Assembly (NCBI GenBank): GCA_037893225.1 | Contig: JAZGUH010000375.1 | Coordinates: forward strand, 558,001-622,000 | DNA length: 64,000 nt | Reading direction: 5' to 3' | Source: Hippasteria phrygiana | Taxonomy: Eukaryota > Echinodermata > Asteroidea > Valvatida > Goniasteridae | Part shown: positions 1-8,956 of the stretch, one piece after another | How the letters are laid out: every line of letters begins with the position of its first letter | Position numbering within the stretch: position 1 is the first letter of the stretch | Program-made: the position numbers and the translations under genes | Notes under the pieces: model-generated | Told to the model about the DNA's origin: nothing | What the model saw: the letters and a program-made list of their open reading frames with translations, nothing else | Database searches by the model: none

Positions 1-238
1 AAATAATTTCATCAAAAATGACGCCGCGTGCAGCTCCAATGGACGAATCCGACCAAGTATATATTTGCAGGATGAATGTGGTCATGATAGGTGGTCATCC
101 GCATCTGTAAAGTGGCACATGCTTTGTATGACTACAAGCATTGACTATTCATCTGTAGCGATATTTTCAAGCCACAAAGAACAATCATTACATGACAGAT
201 TGCATGGTATCAGCTGAGAACTTGAGAAGCTTTCGGCC

Positions 239-253
239 TTGTTGTTGTTGTTG
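239..253 (+). repeat. (TTG)n microsatellite, length-variable between units
   Basis: Five TTG copies here. Elsewhere the run has 4 copies (before copies 50, 51 and 53), 6 copies (for example before copies 5, 6, 8 and 9) or 8 copies (before 47 and 48, at 54004-54027). It is the main source of the 1168 versus 1171 bp unit lengths and is a useful marker for unit lineages. Confidence 0.95.
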
Positions 254-375
254 TCGTTAAGTTGTTGTCACCGTTGTTGTTCTTGGCACGCGGATCAGAA
301 AACTCTACTCCGGGTGAAACACATGATTATTCAGAACGTTTACACAATGAATGTGGCGATGACTTTCCCAATAAC

Positions 376-380
376 TATAT
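376..380 (+). promoter_or_regulatory. TATA-like element upstream of tRNA-Tyr
   Basis: TATAT lies 33 to 29 bases before the first base of tRNA-Tyr and is kept at the same distance in the other units read. Upstream TATA-like sites help place TFIIIB on tRNA genes in several eukaryotes, so a role is plausible. It adds to the internal A and B boxes. tRNA-Lys has no equally clear upstream TATA on its strand. Function is inferred from position only. Confidence 0.45.
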
Positions 381-408
381 TCAAACTTCCAGCGTGGGTT
401 TTACAGAG

Positions 409-491
409 CCTTCGATAGCTCAGTTGGTAGAACGGTGGACTGTAGTGTTAAAGAAATCCATAGGTCGCTGGTTCGAATCCGGCTCGAAGGA
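409..491 (+). tRNA. tRNA-Tyr-GTA: tRNA-Tyr (GTA), copy 1, intron-containing
   Basis: Nuclear tRNA-Tyr that decodes UAC and UAU. The acceptor stem (409-415 with 484-490) pairs fully and starts with C1-G72, the eukaryotic tyrosine identity pair; the discriminator is A (491). D stem 418-421/430-433, anticodon stem 435-439/457-461, anticodon GTA at 442-444, T stem 467-471/479-483. A 10-nt intron (446-455, TGTTAAAGAA) follows position 37, the usual place in eukaryotic tRNA-Tyr. The A box starts at 416 (TAGCTCAGTTGG) and the B box is 470-480 (GGTTCGAATCC). Oddities in this copy: G-to-A at 432 makes a C11-A24 mismatch in the D stem, and the 3' flank has no run of four or more T. It converges on tRNA-Lys 207 bp downstream. 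It could be a weakened gene. Confidence 0.9.
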
Positions 492-578
492 ATTTCTTCT
501 TTCATCGAATTCCAATACTTTGAAAAGAGAATCGCGCCAAAGTGAAGTGCCTCATGATTTATCTCTTTAAAACCTTCA

Positions 579-584
579 TTTTTT
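579..584 (+). terminator. Fallback Pol III terminator T6 for tRNA-Tyr copy 1
   Basis: In copies 1, 2, 3, 11, 12, 14 and 15 the bases after tRNA-Tyr read TTTCTTCTTTC, with no T4. The T5 further down that other units have is also broken to CTTT. The first T-run long enough to stop Pol III is this T6, 87 bases past the gene. These copies are predicted to make a long 3' trailer. Confidence 0.55.
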
Positions 585-683
585 GAGGATGTCTGGAAAA
601 TTTGCGAGATTCTCCACATTGACCAATTGCTTTCAACTCAAATAAAACAAAACAAAAACAAAACAATACAAAAGAAAAGCCTT

Positions 684-688
684 AAAAA
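684..688 (-). terminator. Pol III terminator for tRNA-Lys (T5 on minus strand)
   Basis: Five A on the plus strand read as TTTTT on the minus strand, 10 bases past the 3' end of tRNA-Lys. Most later units have six; copies 49-54 have four (AAAAC). Further A-runs behind it act as backups. Every Lys copy therefore has a close terminator, unlike the Tyr copies. Confidence 0.75.
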
Positions 689-698
689 TGCAGTTCTT

Positions 699-771
699 CG
701 CCCGGTATGGGACTTGAACCCATGACCCTCAGATTAAAAGTCTGATGCTCTACCGACTGAGCTAACCGGGC
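699..771 (-). tRNA. tRNA-Lys-TTT: tRNA-Lys (TTT), copy 1
   Basis: Intronless nuclear tRNA-Lys that decodes AAA and AAG. Read on the minus strand, it has a perfect seven-pair acceptor stem (GCCCGGT with ACCGGGC), G discriminator, D stem GCTC/GAGC, anticodon stem TCAGA/TCTGA around the loop CTTTTAA (anticodon TTT), variable loop GGGTC, and T stem ATGGG/CCCAT with the standard TTCAAGT loop. The A box is TAGCTCAGTCGG and the B box GGTTCAAGTCC. No CCA is encoded. All stems pair, so this copy looks functional. Antisense translation of this gene gives the peptide AQSVEHQTFNLRVMGSSPIP, an open reading frame without meaning. Confidence 0.97.
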
Positions 772-1057
772 CCTGGAAGGTGTACGGTGGACCGATTTCA
801 AGCCATTTTCCTTCAACAGAGCGTGTAAGTCTCGCGATATCACAACTTTTCATCACTAGATATTGGTAAGGTCTTGGTACGAAACACTAACTAGTTTATT
901 GACGGACCATATTATTAACAGCAAAGCTGTAGCGTGAAGTCTTAGCAGCTAGAACTGCGATTGGAAACTACAGCTAGTGTAAGTAGTATTAATTCAAGTT
1001 TATTTGGTGTACCATCAAAAACATCTCTTAAACTTCTTAAATATTTGTTAGAGCTGT

Positions 1058-1069
1058 GAGATATTTCTC
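1058..1069. repeat. Imperfect palindrome GAGATATTTCTC
   Basis: First of two GAGATA-type inverted repeats in the AT-rich part of the spacer; one central position breaks the symmetry. It recurs in all units read, with copies 52 and 54 preceded by a variant (GAGACATTTCTC). Could be a protein-binding site or chance; nothing in the sequence decides. Confidence 0.5.
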
Positions 1070-1098
1070 AATTATTAAAAATATCTATAAACCATTTA

Positions 1099-1108
1099 GA
1101 GATATCTC
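1099..1108. repeat. Perfect palindrome GAGATATCTC
   Basis: A perfect 10-bp palindrome 30 bp after the imperfect one. Further GATATC cores lie at the end of the same AT-rich block (CACGATATCTG) and near tRNA-Lys (CGCGATATCAC). The regular phasing in every unit gives dozens of equal sites along the array. Confidence 0.55.
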
Positions 1109-1576
1109 GACTGCATCTATTTCACGATATCTGTAATTAGACATTTGAAGCTGTACCTGTATGATGCAAAATAATTTCATCAAAAATGACGCCGCGTGCA
1201 GCTCCAATGGACGAATCCGACCAAGTATATATTTGCAGGATGAATGTGGTCATGATAGGTGGTCATCCGCATCTGTAAAGTGGCACATGCTTTGTATGAC
1301 TACAAGCATTGACTATTCATCTGTAGCGATATTTTCAAGCCACAAAGAACAATCATTACATGACAGATTGCATGGTATCAGCTGAGAACTTGAGAAGCTT
1401 TCGGCCTTGTTGTTGTTGTTGTCGTTAAGTTGTTGTCACCGTTGTTGTTCTTGGCACGCGGATCAGAAAACTCTACTCCGGGTGAAACACATGATTATTC
1501 AGAACGTTTACACAATGAATGTGGCGATGACTTTCCCAATAACTATATTCAAACTTCCAGCGTGGGTTTTACAGAG

Positions 1577-1659
1577 CCTTCGATAGCTCAGTTGGTAGAA
1601 CGGTGGACTGTAGTGTTAAAGAAATCCATAGGTCGCTGGTTCGAATCCGGCTCGAAGGA
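1577..1659 (+). tRNA. tRNA-Tyr-GTA: tRNA-Tyr (GTA), copy 2
   Basis: Intron 10 nt. Shares with copy 1 the D-stem change G24A (at 1600), a C11-A24 mismatch, and the missing T4 terminator. Copies 1 and 2 are the only two with this change, so one duplicated from the other. Confidence 0.9.
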
Positions 1660-1866
1660 ATTTCTTCTTTCATCGAATTCCAATACTTTGAAAAGAGAAT
1701 CGCGCCAAAGTGAAGTGCCTCATGATTTATCTCTTTAAAACCTTCATTTTTTGAGGATGTCTGGAAAATTTGCGAGATTCTCCACATTGACCAATTGCTT
1801 TCAACTCAAATAAAACAAAACAAAAACAAAACAATACAAAAGAAAAGCCTTAAAAATGCAGTTCTT

Positions 1867-1939
1867 CGCCCGGTATGGGACTTGAACCCATGACCCTCAG
1901 ATTAAAAGTCTGATGCTCTACCGACTGAGCTAACCGGGC
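1867..1939 (-). tRNA. tRNA-Lys-TTT: tRNA-Lys (TTT), copy 2
   Basis: Sequence as copy 1; all stems pair. Confidence 0.97.
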
Positions 1940-2744
1940 CCTGGAAGGTGTACGGTGGACCGATTTCAAGCCATTTTCCTTCAACAGAGCGTGTAAGTCT
2001 CGCGATATCACAACTTTTCATCACTAGATATTGGTAAGGTCTTGGTACGAAACACTAACTAGTTTATTGACGGACCATATTATTAACAGCAAAGCTGTAG
2101 CGTGAAGTCTTAGCAGCTAGAACTGCGATTGGAAACTACAGCTAGTGTAATTAGTATTAATTCAAGTGTATTTGGTGTACCAACAAAAACATCTCTTAAA
2201 CTTCTTAAATATTTGTTAGAGCTGTGAGATATTTCTCAATTATTAAAAATATCTATAAACCATTTAGAGATATCTCGACTGCATCTATTTCACGATATCT
2301 GTAATTAGACATTTGAAGCTGTACCTGTATGATGCAAAATAATTTCATCAAAAATGACGCCGCGTGCAGCTCCTATTGACGAATCCGACCAAGTTTATAT
2401 TTGCAGGATGAATGTGGTCATGATAGGTGGTCATCCGCATCTGTAAAGTGGCACATGCTTTGTATGACTACAAGCATTGACTATTCATCTGTAGCGATAT
2501 TTTCAAGCCACAAAGAACAATCATTACATGACAGATTGCATGGTATCAGCTGAGAACTTGAGAAGCTTTCGGCCTTGTTGTTGTTGTTGTCGTTAAGTTG
2601 TTGTCACCGTTGTTGTTCTTGGCACGCGGATCAGAAAACTCTACTCCGGGTGAAACACATGATTATTCAGAACGTTTACACAATGAATGTGGCGATGACT
2701 TTCCCAATAACTATATTCAAACTTCCAGCGTGGGTTTTACAGAG

Positions 2745-2827
2745 CCTTCGATAGCTCAGTTGGTAGAGCGGTGGACTGTAGTGTTAAAGAAATCCATAGG
2801 TCGCTGGTTCGAATCCGGCTCGAAGGA
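2745..2827 (+). tRNA. tRNA-Tyr-GTA: tRNA-Tyr (GTA), copy 3
   Basis: Intron 10 nt; restored D stem GCTC/GAGC, all stems pair. No T4 run directly after the gene. Confidence 0.95.
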
Positions 2828-3034
2828 ATTTCTTCTTTCATCGAATTCCAATACTTTGAAAAGAGAATCGCGCCAAAGTGAAGTGCCTCATGATTTATCT
2901 CTTTAAAACCTTCATTTTTTGAGGATGTCTGGAAAATTTGCGAGATTCTCCACATTGACCAATTGCTTTCAACTCAAATAAAACAAAACAAAAACAAAAC
3001 AATACAAAAGAAAAGCCTTAAAAATGCAGTTCTT

Positions 3035-3107
3035 CGCCCGGTATGGGACTTGAACCCATGACCCTCAGATTAAAAGTCTGATGCTCTACCGACTGAGCTA
3101 ACCGGGC
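3035..3107 (-). tRNA. tRNA-Lys-TTT: tRNA-Lys (TTT), copy 3
   Basis: Sequence as copy 1; all stems pair. Confidence 0.97.
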
Positions 3108-3912
3108 CCTGGAAGGTGTACGGTGGACCGATTTCAAGCCATTTTCCTTCAACAGAGCGTGTAAGTCTCGCGATATCACAACTTTTCATCACTAGATATT
3201 GGTAAGGTCTTGGTACGAAACACTAACTAGTTTATTGACGGACCATATTATTAACAGCAAAGCTGTAGCGTGAAGTCTTAGCAGCTAGAACTGCGATTGG
3301 AAACTACAGCTAGTGTAATTAGTATTAATTCAAGTGTATTTGGTGTACCAACAAAAACATCTCTTAAACTTCTTAAATATTTGTTAGAGCTGTGAGATAT
3401 TTCTCAATTATTTAAAATATCTATAAACCATTTAGAGATATCTCGACTGCATCTATTTCACGATATCTGTAATTAGACATTTGAAGCTGTACCTGTATGA
3501 TGCAAAACAATTTCATCAAAAATGACGCCGCGTGCAGCTCCTATGGACGAATCCGACCAAGTTTATATTTGCAGGATGAATGTGGTCATGATAGGTGGTC
3601 ATCCGCATCTGTAAAGTGGCACATGCTTTGTATGACTACAAGCATTGACTATTCATCTGTAGCGATATTTTCAAGCCACAAAGAACAATCATTACATGAC
3701 AGATTGCATGGTATCAGCTGAGAACTTGAGAAGCTTTCGGCCTTGTTGTTGTTGTTGTCGTTAAGTTGTTGTCACCGTTGTTGTTCTTGGCACGCGGATC
3801 AGAAAACTCTACTCCGGGTGAAACACATGATTATTCAGAACGTTTACACAATGAATGTGGGGATGACTTTCCCAATAACTATATTCAAACTTCCAGCGTG
3901 GGTTTTACAGAG

Positions 3913-3995
3913 CCTTCGATAGCTCAGTTGGTAGAGCGGTGGACTGTAGTGTTAAAGAAATCCATAGGTCGCTGGTTCGAATCCGGCTCGAAGGA
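3913..3995 (+). tRNA. tRNA-Tyr-GTA: tRNA-Tyr (GTA), copy 4
   Basis: Intron 10 nt; all stems pair. This is the commonest Tyr form in the array, here called the consensus. Confidence 0.97.
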
Positions 3996-3997
3996 AA

Positions 3998-4003
3998 TTT
4001 TTT
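3998..4003 (+). terminator. Pol III terminator T6 after tRNA-Tyr copy 4
   Basis: TTTTTT starts three bases past the discriminator base. This is the majority form. Units with the 9-nt intron have T5, copies 18 and 26 have T4 followed by G, and copies 50, 51 and 53 have T7. Confidence 0.8.
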
Positions 4004-4202
4004 CTTTCATCGAATTCCAATACTTTGAAAAGAGAATCGCGCCAAAGTGAAGTGCCTCATGATTTATCTTTTTAAAACCTTAATTTTTTGAGGATGTCTG
4101 GAAAATTTGCGAGATTCTCCACATTGACCAATTGCTTTCAACTCAAATAAAACAAAACAAAACAAAACAATACAAAAGAAAAGCCTAAAAAATGCAGTTC
4201 TT

Positions 4203-4275
4203 CGCCCGGTATGGGACTTGAACCCATGACCCTCAAATTAAAAGTCTGATGCTCTACCGACTGAGCTAACCGGGC
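4203..4275 (-). tRNA. tRNA-Lys-TTT: tRNA-Lys (TTT), copy 4
   Basis: Carries C40U, which turns the G30-C40 pair of the anticodon stem into a G-U wobble. The fold is kept. Confidence 0.95.
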
Positions 4276-5083
4276 CCTGGAAGGTATACGGTGGACCGAT
4301 TTCAAGCCATTTTCCTTCAACAGAGCGTGTAAGTCTCGCGATATCACAACTTTTCATCACTAGATATTGGTAAGGTCTTGGTACGAAACACTAACTAGTT
4401 TATCGACGGACCATATTATTAACAGCAAAGCTGTAGCGTGAAGTCTTAGCAGCTAGAACTGCGATTGGAAACTACAGCTAGTGTAATTAGTATTAATTCA
4501 AGTGTATTTGGTGTACCAACAAAAACATCTCTTAAACTTCTTAAATATTTGTTAGAGCTGTGAGATATTTCTCAATTATTAAAAATATCTATAAACCATT
4601 TAGAGATATCTCGACTGCATCTATTTCACGATATCTGTAATTAGACATTTGAAGCTGTACCTGTATGATGCAAAATAATTTCATCAAAAATGACGCCGCG
4701 TGCAGCTCCTATTGACGAATCCGACCAAGTTTATATTTGCAGGATGAATGTGGTCATGATAGGTGGTCATCCGCATCTGTAAAGTGGCACATGCTTTGTA
4801 TGACTACAAGCATTGACTATTCATCTGTAGCGATATTTTCAAGCCACAAAGAACAATCATTACATGACAGATTGCATGGTATCAGCTGAGAACTTGAGAA
4901 GCTTTCGGCCTTGTTGTTGTTGTTGTTGTCGTTAAGTTGTTGTCACCGTTGTTGTTCTTGGCACGCGGATCAGAAAACTCTACTCCGGGTGAAACACATG
5001 ATTATTCAGAACGTTTACACAATGAATGTGGGGATGACTTTCCCAATAACTATATTCAAACTTCCAGCGTGAGTTTTACAGAG

Positions 5084-5166
5084 CCTTCGATAGCTCAGTT
5101 GGTAGAGCGGTGGACTGTAGTGTTAAAGAAATCCATAGGTCGCTGGTTCGAATCCGGCTCGAAGGA
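5084..5166 (+). tRNA. tRNA-Tyr-GTA: tRNA-Tyr (GTA), copy 5
   Basis: Consensus sequence, intron 10 nt, T6 terminator. Confidence 0.97.
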
Positions 5167-5373
5167 AATTTTTTCTTTCATCGAATTGCAATACTTTGAA
5201 AAGAGAATCGCGCCAAAGTGAAGTGCCTCATGATTTATCTTTTTAAAACCTTAATTTTTTGAGGATGTCTGGAAAATTTGCGAGATTCTCCACATTGACC
5301 AATTGCTTTCAACTCAAATAAAACAAAACAAAACAAAACAATACAAAAGAAAAGCCTAAAAAATGCAGTTCTT

Positions 5374-5446
5374 CGCCCGGTATGGGACTTGAACCCATGA
5401 CCCTCAGATTAAAAGTCTGATGCTCTACCGACTGAGCTAACCGGGC
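5374..5446 (-). tRNA. tRNA-Lys-TTT: tRNA-Lys (TTT), copy 5
   Basis: Sequence as copy 1. Confidence 0.97.
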
Positions 5447-6254
5447 CCTGGAAGGTATACGGTGGACCGATTTCAAGCCATTTTCCTTCAACAGAGCGTG
5501 TAAGTCTCGCGATATCACAACTTTTCATCACTAGATATTGGTAAGGTCTTGGTACGAAACACTAACTAGTTTATTGACGGACCATATTATTAACAGCAAA
5601 GCTGTAGCGTGAAGTCTTAGCAGCTAGAACTGCGATTGGAAACTACAGCTAGTGTAAGTAGTATTAATTCAAGTTTATTTGGTGTACCATCAAAAACATC
5701 TCTTAAACTTCTTAAATATTTGTTAGAGCTGTGAGATATTTCTCAATTATTAAAAATATCTATAAACCATTTAGAGATATCTCGACTGCATCTATTTCAC
5801 GATATCTGTAATTAGACATTTGAAGCTGTACCTGTATGATGCAAAATAATTTCATCAAAAATGACGCCGCGTGCAGCTCCTATTGACGAATCCGACCAAG
5901 TATATATTTGCAGGATGAATGTGGTCATGATAGGTGGTCATCCGCATCTGTAAAGTGGCACATGCTTTGTATGACTACAAGCATTGACTATTCATCTGTA
6001 GCGATATTTTCAAGCCACAAAGAACAATCATTACATGACAGATTGCATGGTATCAGCTGAGAACTTGAGAAGCTTTCGGCCTTGTTGTTGTTGTTGTTGT
6101 CGTTAAGTTGTTGTCACCGTTGTTGTTCTTGGCACGCGGATCAGAAAACTCTACTCCGGGTGAAACACATGATTATTCAGAACGTTTACACAATGAATGT
6201 GGGGATGACTTTCCCAATAACTATATTCAAGCTTCCAGCGTGGGTTTTACAGAG

Positions 6255-6336
6255 CCTTCGATAGCTCAGTTGGTAGAGCGGTGGACTGTAGTGTTAAGAA
6301 ATCCATAGGTCGCTGGTTCGAATCCGGCTCGAAGGA
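6255..6336 (+). tRNA. tRNA-Tyr-GTA: tRNA-Tyr (GTA), copy 6, 9-nt intron
   Basis: Intron shortened by one A to TGTTAAGAA; exons are consensus and all stems pair. T5 terminator. First unit of the short-intron lineage. Confidence 0.96.
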
Positions 6337-6542
6337 AATTTTTCTTTCATCGAATTCCAATACTTTGAAAAGAGAATCGCGCTGAAGTGATGTGAAGTGC
6401 CTCATGATTTATCTTTTTAAAACCTTCATTTTTTGAGGATATCTGGAAAATTTGCGAGATTCTCCACATTGACCAATTGCTTTCAACTCAAATAAAACAA
6501 AACAAAACAATACAAAAGAAAAGCCTAAAAAATGCAGTTCTT

Positions 6543-6615
6543 CGCCCGGTATGGGACTTGAACCCATGACCCTCAGATTAAAAGTCTGATGCTCTACCGA
6601 CTGAACTAACCGGGC
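6543..6615 (-). tRNA. tRNA-Lys-TTT: tRNA-Lys (TTT), copy 6
   Basis: Carries C11U in the D stem, giving a U11-G24 wobble; otherwise as copy 1. The same change occurs in copies 18, 25, 26, 31, 47, 48 and 50. Confidence 0.95.
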
Positions 6616-7421
6616 CCTGGAAGGTGTACGGTGGACCGATTTCAAGCCATTTTCCTTCAACAGAGCGTGTAAGTCTCGCGATATCACAACTTTTCATCAC
6701 TAGATATTGGTAAGGTCTTGGTACGAAACACTAACTAGTTTATTGACGGACCATATTATTAACAGCAAAGCTGTAGCGTGAAGTCTTAGCAGCTAGAACT
6801 GCGATTGGAAACTACAGCTAGTGTACGATAGTATTAATTCAAGTGTATTTGGTGTACCATCAAAAACATCTCTTAAACTTCTTAAATATTTGTTAGAGCT
6901 GTGAGATATTTCTCAATTATTTAAAATATCTATAAACCATTTAGAGATATCTCGACTGCATCTATTTCACGATATCTGTAATTAGACATTTGAAGCTGTA
7001 CCTGTATGATGCAAAGCAATTTCATCAAAAATGACGCCGCGTGCAGCTCCAATGGACGAATCCGACCAAATATATATTTGCAGGATGAATGTGGTCATGA
7101 TAGGTGGTCATCCGCATCTGTAAAGTGGCACATGCTTTGTATGACTACAAGCATTGACTATTCATCTGTAGCGATATTTTCAAGCCACAAAGAACAATCA
7201 TTACATGACAGATTGCATGGTATCAGCTGAGAACTTGAGAAGCTTTCGGCCTTGTTGTTGTTGTTGTCGTTAAGTTGTTGTCACCGTTGTTGTTCTTGGC
7301 ACGCGGATCAGAAAACTCTACTCCGGGTGAAACACATGATTATTCAGAACGTTTACACAATGAATGTGGGGATGACTTTCCCAATAACTATATTCAAACT
7401 TCCAGCGTGGGTTTTACAGAG

Positions 7422-7504
7422 CCTTCGATAGCTCAGTTGGTAGAGCGGTGGATTGTAGTGTTAAAGAAATCCATAGGTCGCTGGTTCGAATCCGGCTCGA
7501 AGGA
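7422..7504 (+). tRNA. tRNA-Tyr-GTA: tRNA-Tyr (GTA), copy 7
   Basis: C32T (7453) in the anticodon loop; a pyrimidine is kept there, so the loop should still form. Intron 10 nt, T6 terminator. Confidence 0.94.
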
Positions 7505-7711
7505 AATTTTTTCTTTCATCGAATTCCAATACTTTGAAAAGAGAATCGCGCCAAAGTGAAGTGCCTCATGATTTATCTTTTTAAAACCTTAATTTTTTGA
7601 GGATGTCTGGAAAATTTGCGAGATTCTCCACATTGACCAATTGCTTCCAACTCAAATAAAACAAAACAAAACAAAACAATACAAAAGAAAAGCCTAAAAA
7701 ATGCAGTTCTT

Positions 7712-7784
7712 CGCCCGGTATGGGACTTGAACCCATGACCCTCAGATTAAAAGCCTGATGCTCTACCGACTGAGCTAACCGGGC
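7712..7784 (-). tRNA. tRNA-Lys-TTT: tRNA-Lys (TTT), copy 7
   Basis: A31G (plus-strand C at 7754) makes a G31-U39 wobble at the base of the anticodon loop. The anticodon stays TTT. Confidence 0.93.
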
Positions 7785-8592
7785 CCTGGAAGGTATACGG
7801 TGGACCGATTTCAAGCCATTTTCCTTCAACAGAGCGTGTAAGTCTCGCGATATCACAACTTTTCATCACTAGATATTGGTAAGGTCTTGGTACGAAACAC
7901 TAACTAGTTTATTGACGGACCATATTATTAACAGCAAAGCTGTAGCGTGAAGTCTTAGCAGCTAGAACTGCGATTGGAAACTACAGCTAGTGTAAGTAGT
8001 ATTAATTCAAGTTTATTTGGTGTACCATCAAAAACATCTCTTAAACTTCTTAAATATTTGTTAGAGCTGTGAGATATTTCTCAATTATTAAAAATATCTA
8101 TAAACCATTTAGAGATATCTCGACTGCATCTATTTCACGATATCTGTAATTAGACATTTGAAGCTGTACCTGTATGATGCAAAATAATTTCATCAAAAAT
8201 GACGCCGCGTGCAGCTCCAATGGACGAATCCGACCAAGTATATATTTGCAGGATGAATGTGGTCATGATAGGTGGTCATCCGCATCTGTAAAGTGGCACA
8301 TGCTTTGTATGACTACAAGCATTGACTATTCATCTGTAGCGATATTTTCAAGCCACAAAGAACAATCATTACATGACAGATTGCATGGTATCAGCTGAGA
8401 ACTTGAGAAGCTTTCGGCCTTGTTGTTGTTGTTGTTGTCGTTAAGTTGTTGTCACCGTTGTTGTTCTTGGCACGCGGATCAGAAAACTCTACTCCGGGTG
8501 AAACACATGATTATTCAGAACGTTTACACAATGAATGTGGGGATGACTTTCCCAATAACTATATTCAAACTTCCAGCGTGGGTTTTACAGAG

Positions 8593-8675
8593 CCTTCGAT
8601 AGCTCAGTTGGTAGAGCGGTGGACTGTAGTGTTAAAGAAATCCATAGGTCGCTCGTTCGAATCCGGCTCGGAGGA
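8593..8675 (+). tRNA. tRNA-Tyr-GTA: tRNA-Tyr (GTA), copy 8, T-stem mismatch
   Basis: G52C (8654) gives a C52-C62 mismatch in the T stem and changes the first base pair region of the B box. A69G (8671) leaves a U4-G69 wobble in the acceptor. Intron 10 nt, T6 terminator. Probably impaired; its partner Lys gene is also damaged. Confidence 0.75.
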
Positions 8676-8882
8676 AATTTTTTCTTTCATCGAATTCCAA
8701 TACTTTGAAAAGAGAATCGCGCCAAAGTGAAGTGCCTCATGATTTATCTTTTTAAAACCTTAATTTTTTGAGGATGTCTGGAAAATTTGCGAGATTCTCC
8801 ACATTGACCAATTGCTTTCAACTCAAATAAAACAAAACAAAACAAAACAATACAAAAGAAAAGCCTAAAAAATGCAGTTCTT

Positions 8883-8956
8883 CGCCCCGGTATGGGACTT
8901 GAACCCATGACCCTCAAATTAAAAGTCTGATGCTCTACCGACTGAGCTAACCGGGC
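8883..8956 (-). pseudogene. tRNA-Lys-TTT: tRNA-Lys (TTT), copy 8, acceptor insertion
   Basis: One extra C in the run at 8885-8888 makes this copy 74 nt long. The 3' acceptor strand reads ACCGGGGC, so the helix has a bulged G or loses its G1-C72 pair and shifts the 3' end. It also carries C40U. Likely a pseudogene, or a gene with impaired end processing. A single-base sequencing error in the C run cannot be excluded. Confidence 0.7.

Larger units (their letters stand above)
1..408. other. Partial unit: spacer upstream of the first tRNA-Tyr
   Basis: This is the right part of a unit cut by the window edge. It matches the bases before every other tRNA-Tyr. It holds the TTG microsatellite and the TATA-like site listed separately. 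No gene is supported here: the reading frame that opens in the same place in other units is closed by an in-frame TGA in at least a dozen units and frameshifted in two. Confidence 0.9.
492..698. other. Convergent intergenic region between tRNA-Tyr and tRNA-Lys
   Basis: This 207-bp stretch holds the 3' flanks of both tRNA genes, so it is the termination zone for two convergent Pol III transcripts. Its right half is a plus-strand A-rich run of AAAAC repeats, whose number varies between units (for example 20-bp and 15-bp forms). No gene is seen. The same region follows tRNA-Tyr in every unit. Confidence 0.85.
772..1576. other. Inter-unit spacer (type example), no gene
   Basis: About 805 bp between tRNA-Lys and the next tRNA-Tyr, repeated after every unit. 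From left to right: a GC-richer 5' flank of tRNA-Lys; an area at about 980-1010 whose sequence comes in three versions (GTAAGTAG, GTAATTAG, GTACGATAG) and marks subfamilies; an AT-rich stretch with GATATC palindromes; a block that is open in one frame but stopped in many units; the TTG run; and the region just upstream of tRNA-Tyr. I see no RNA gene or convincing coding sequence in it. Its high conservation is expected from array homogenisation and does not by itself show function. Confidence 0.8.

Noticed and set aside
262..570. Open frames of 66-102 residues on the plus strand crossing tRNA-Tyr.
   Set aside because: They start at TTG, run straight through the tRNA and its intron, and change length with the 9/10-nt intron and terminator variants. 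They are translations of a structural RNA gene.
640..675. A-rich runs of AAAAC before tRNA-Lys as a poly-A tail of a retroposed unit.
   Set aside because: They sit at the same place in every unit, inside the convergent region, with no flanking duplications. They are better explained as part of the unit and as minus-strand terminators.
1161..1385. A repeated 74-75 residue open frame in the spacer, starting MMQNNF, present in many units.
   Set aside because: In at least a dozen units the same frame has a TGA stop (TATTGA variant, for example near 2374, 4711 and 10563) or, in units 52 and 54, a 2-bp loss that shifts it. It has no recognisable domain, no splice-site logic and no codon-level conservation. 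It is spacer.
4203..4275. The Lys C40U copies as a different tRNA identity.
   Set aside because: The change lies in the anticodon stem and leaves the TTT anticodon and a G-U pair, so it stays tRNA-Lys.
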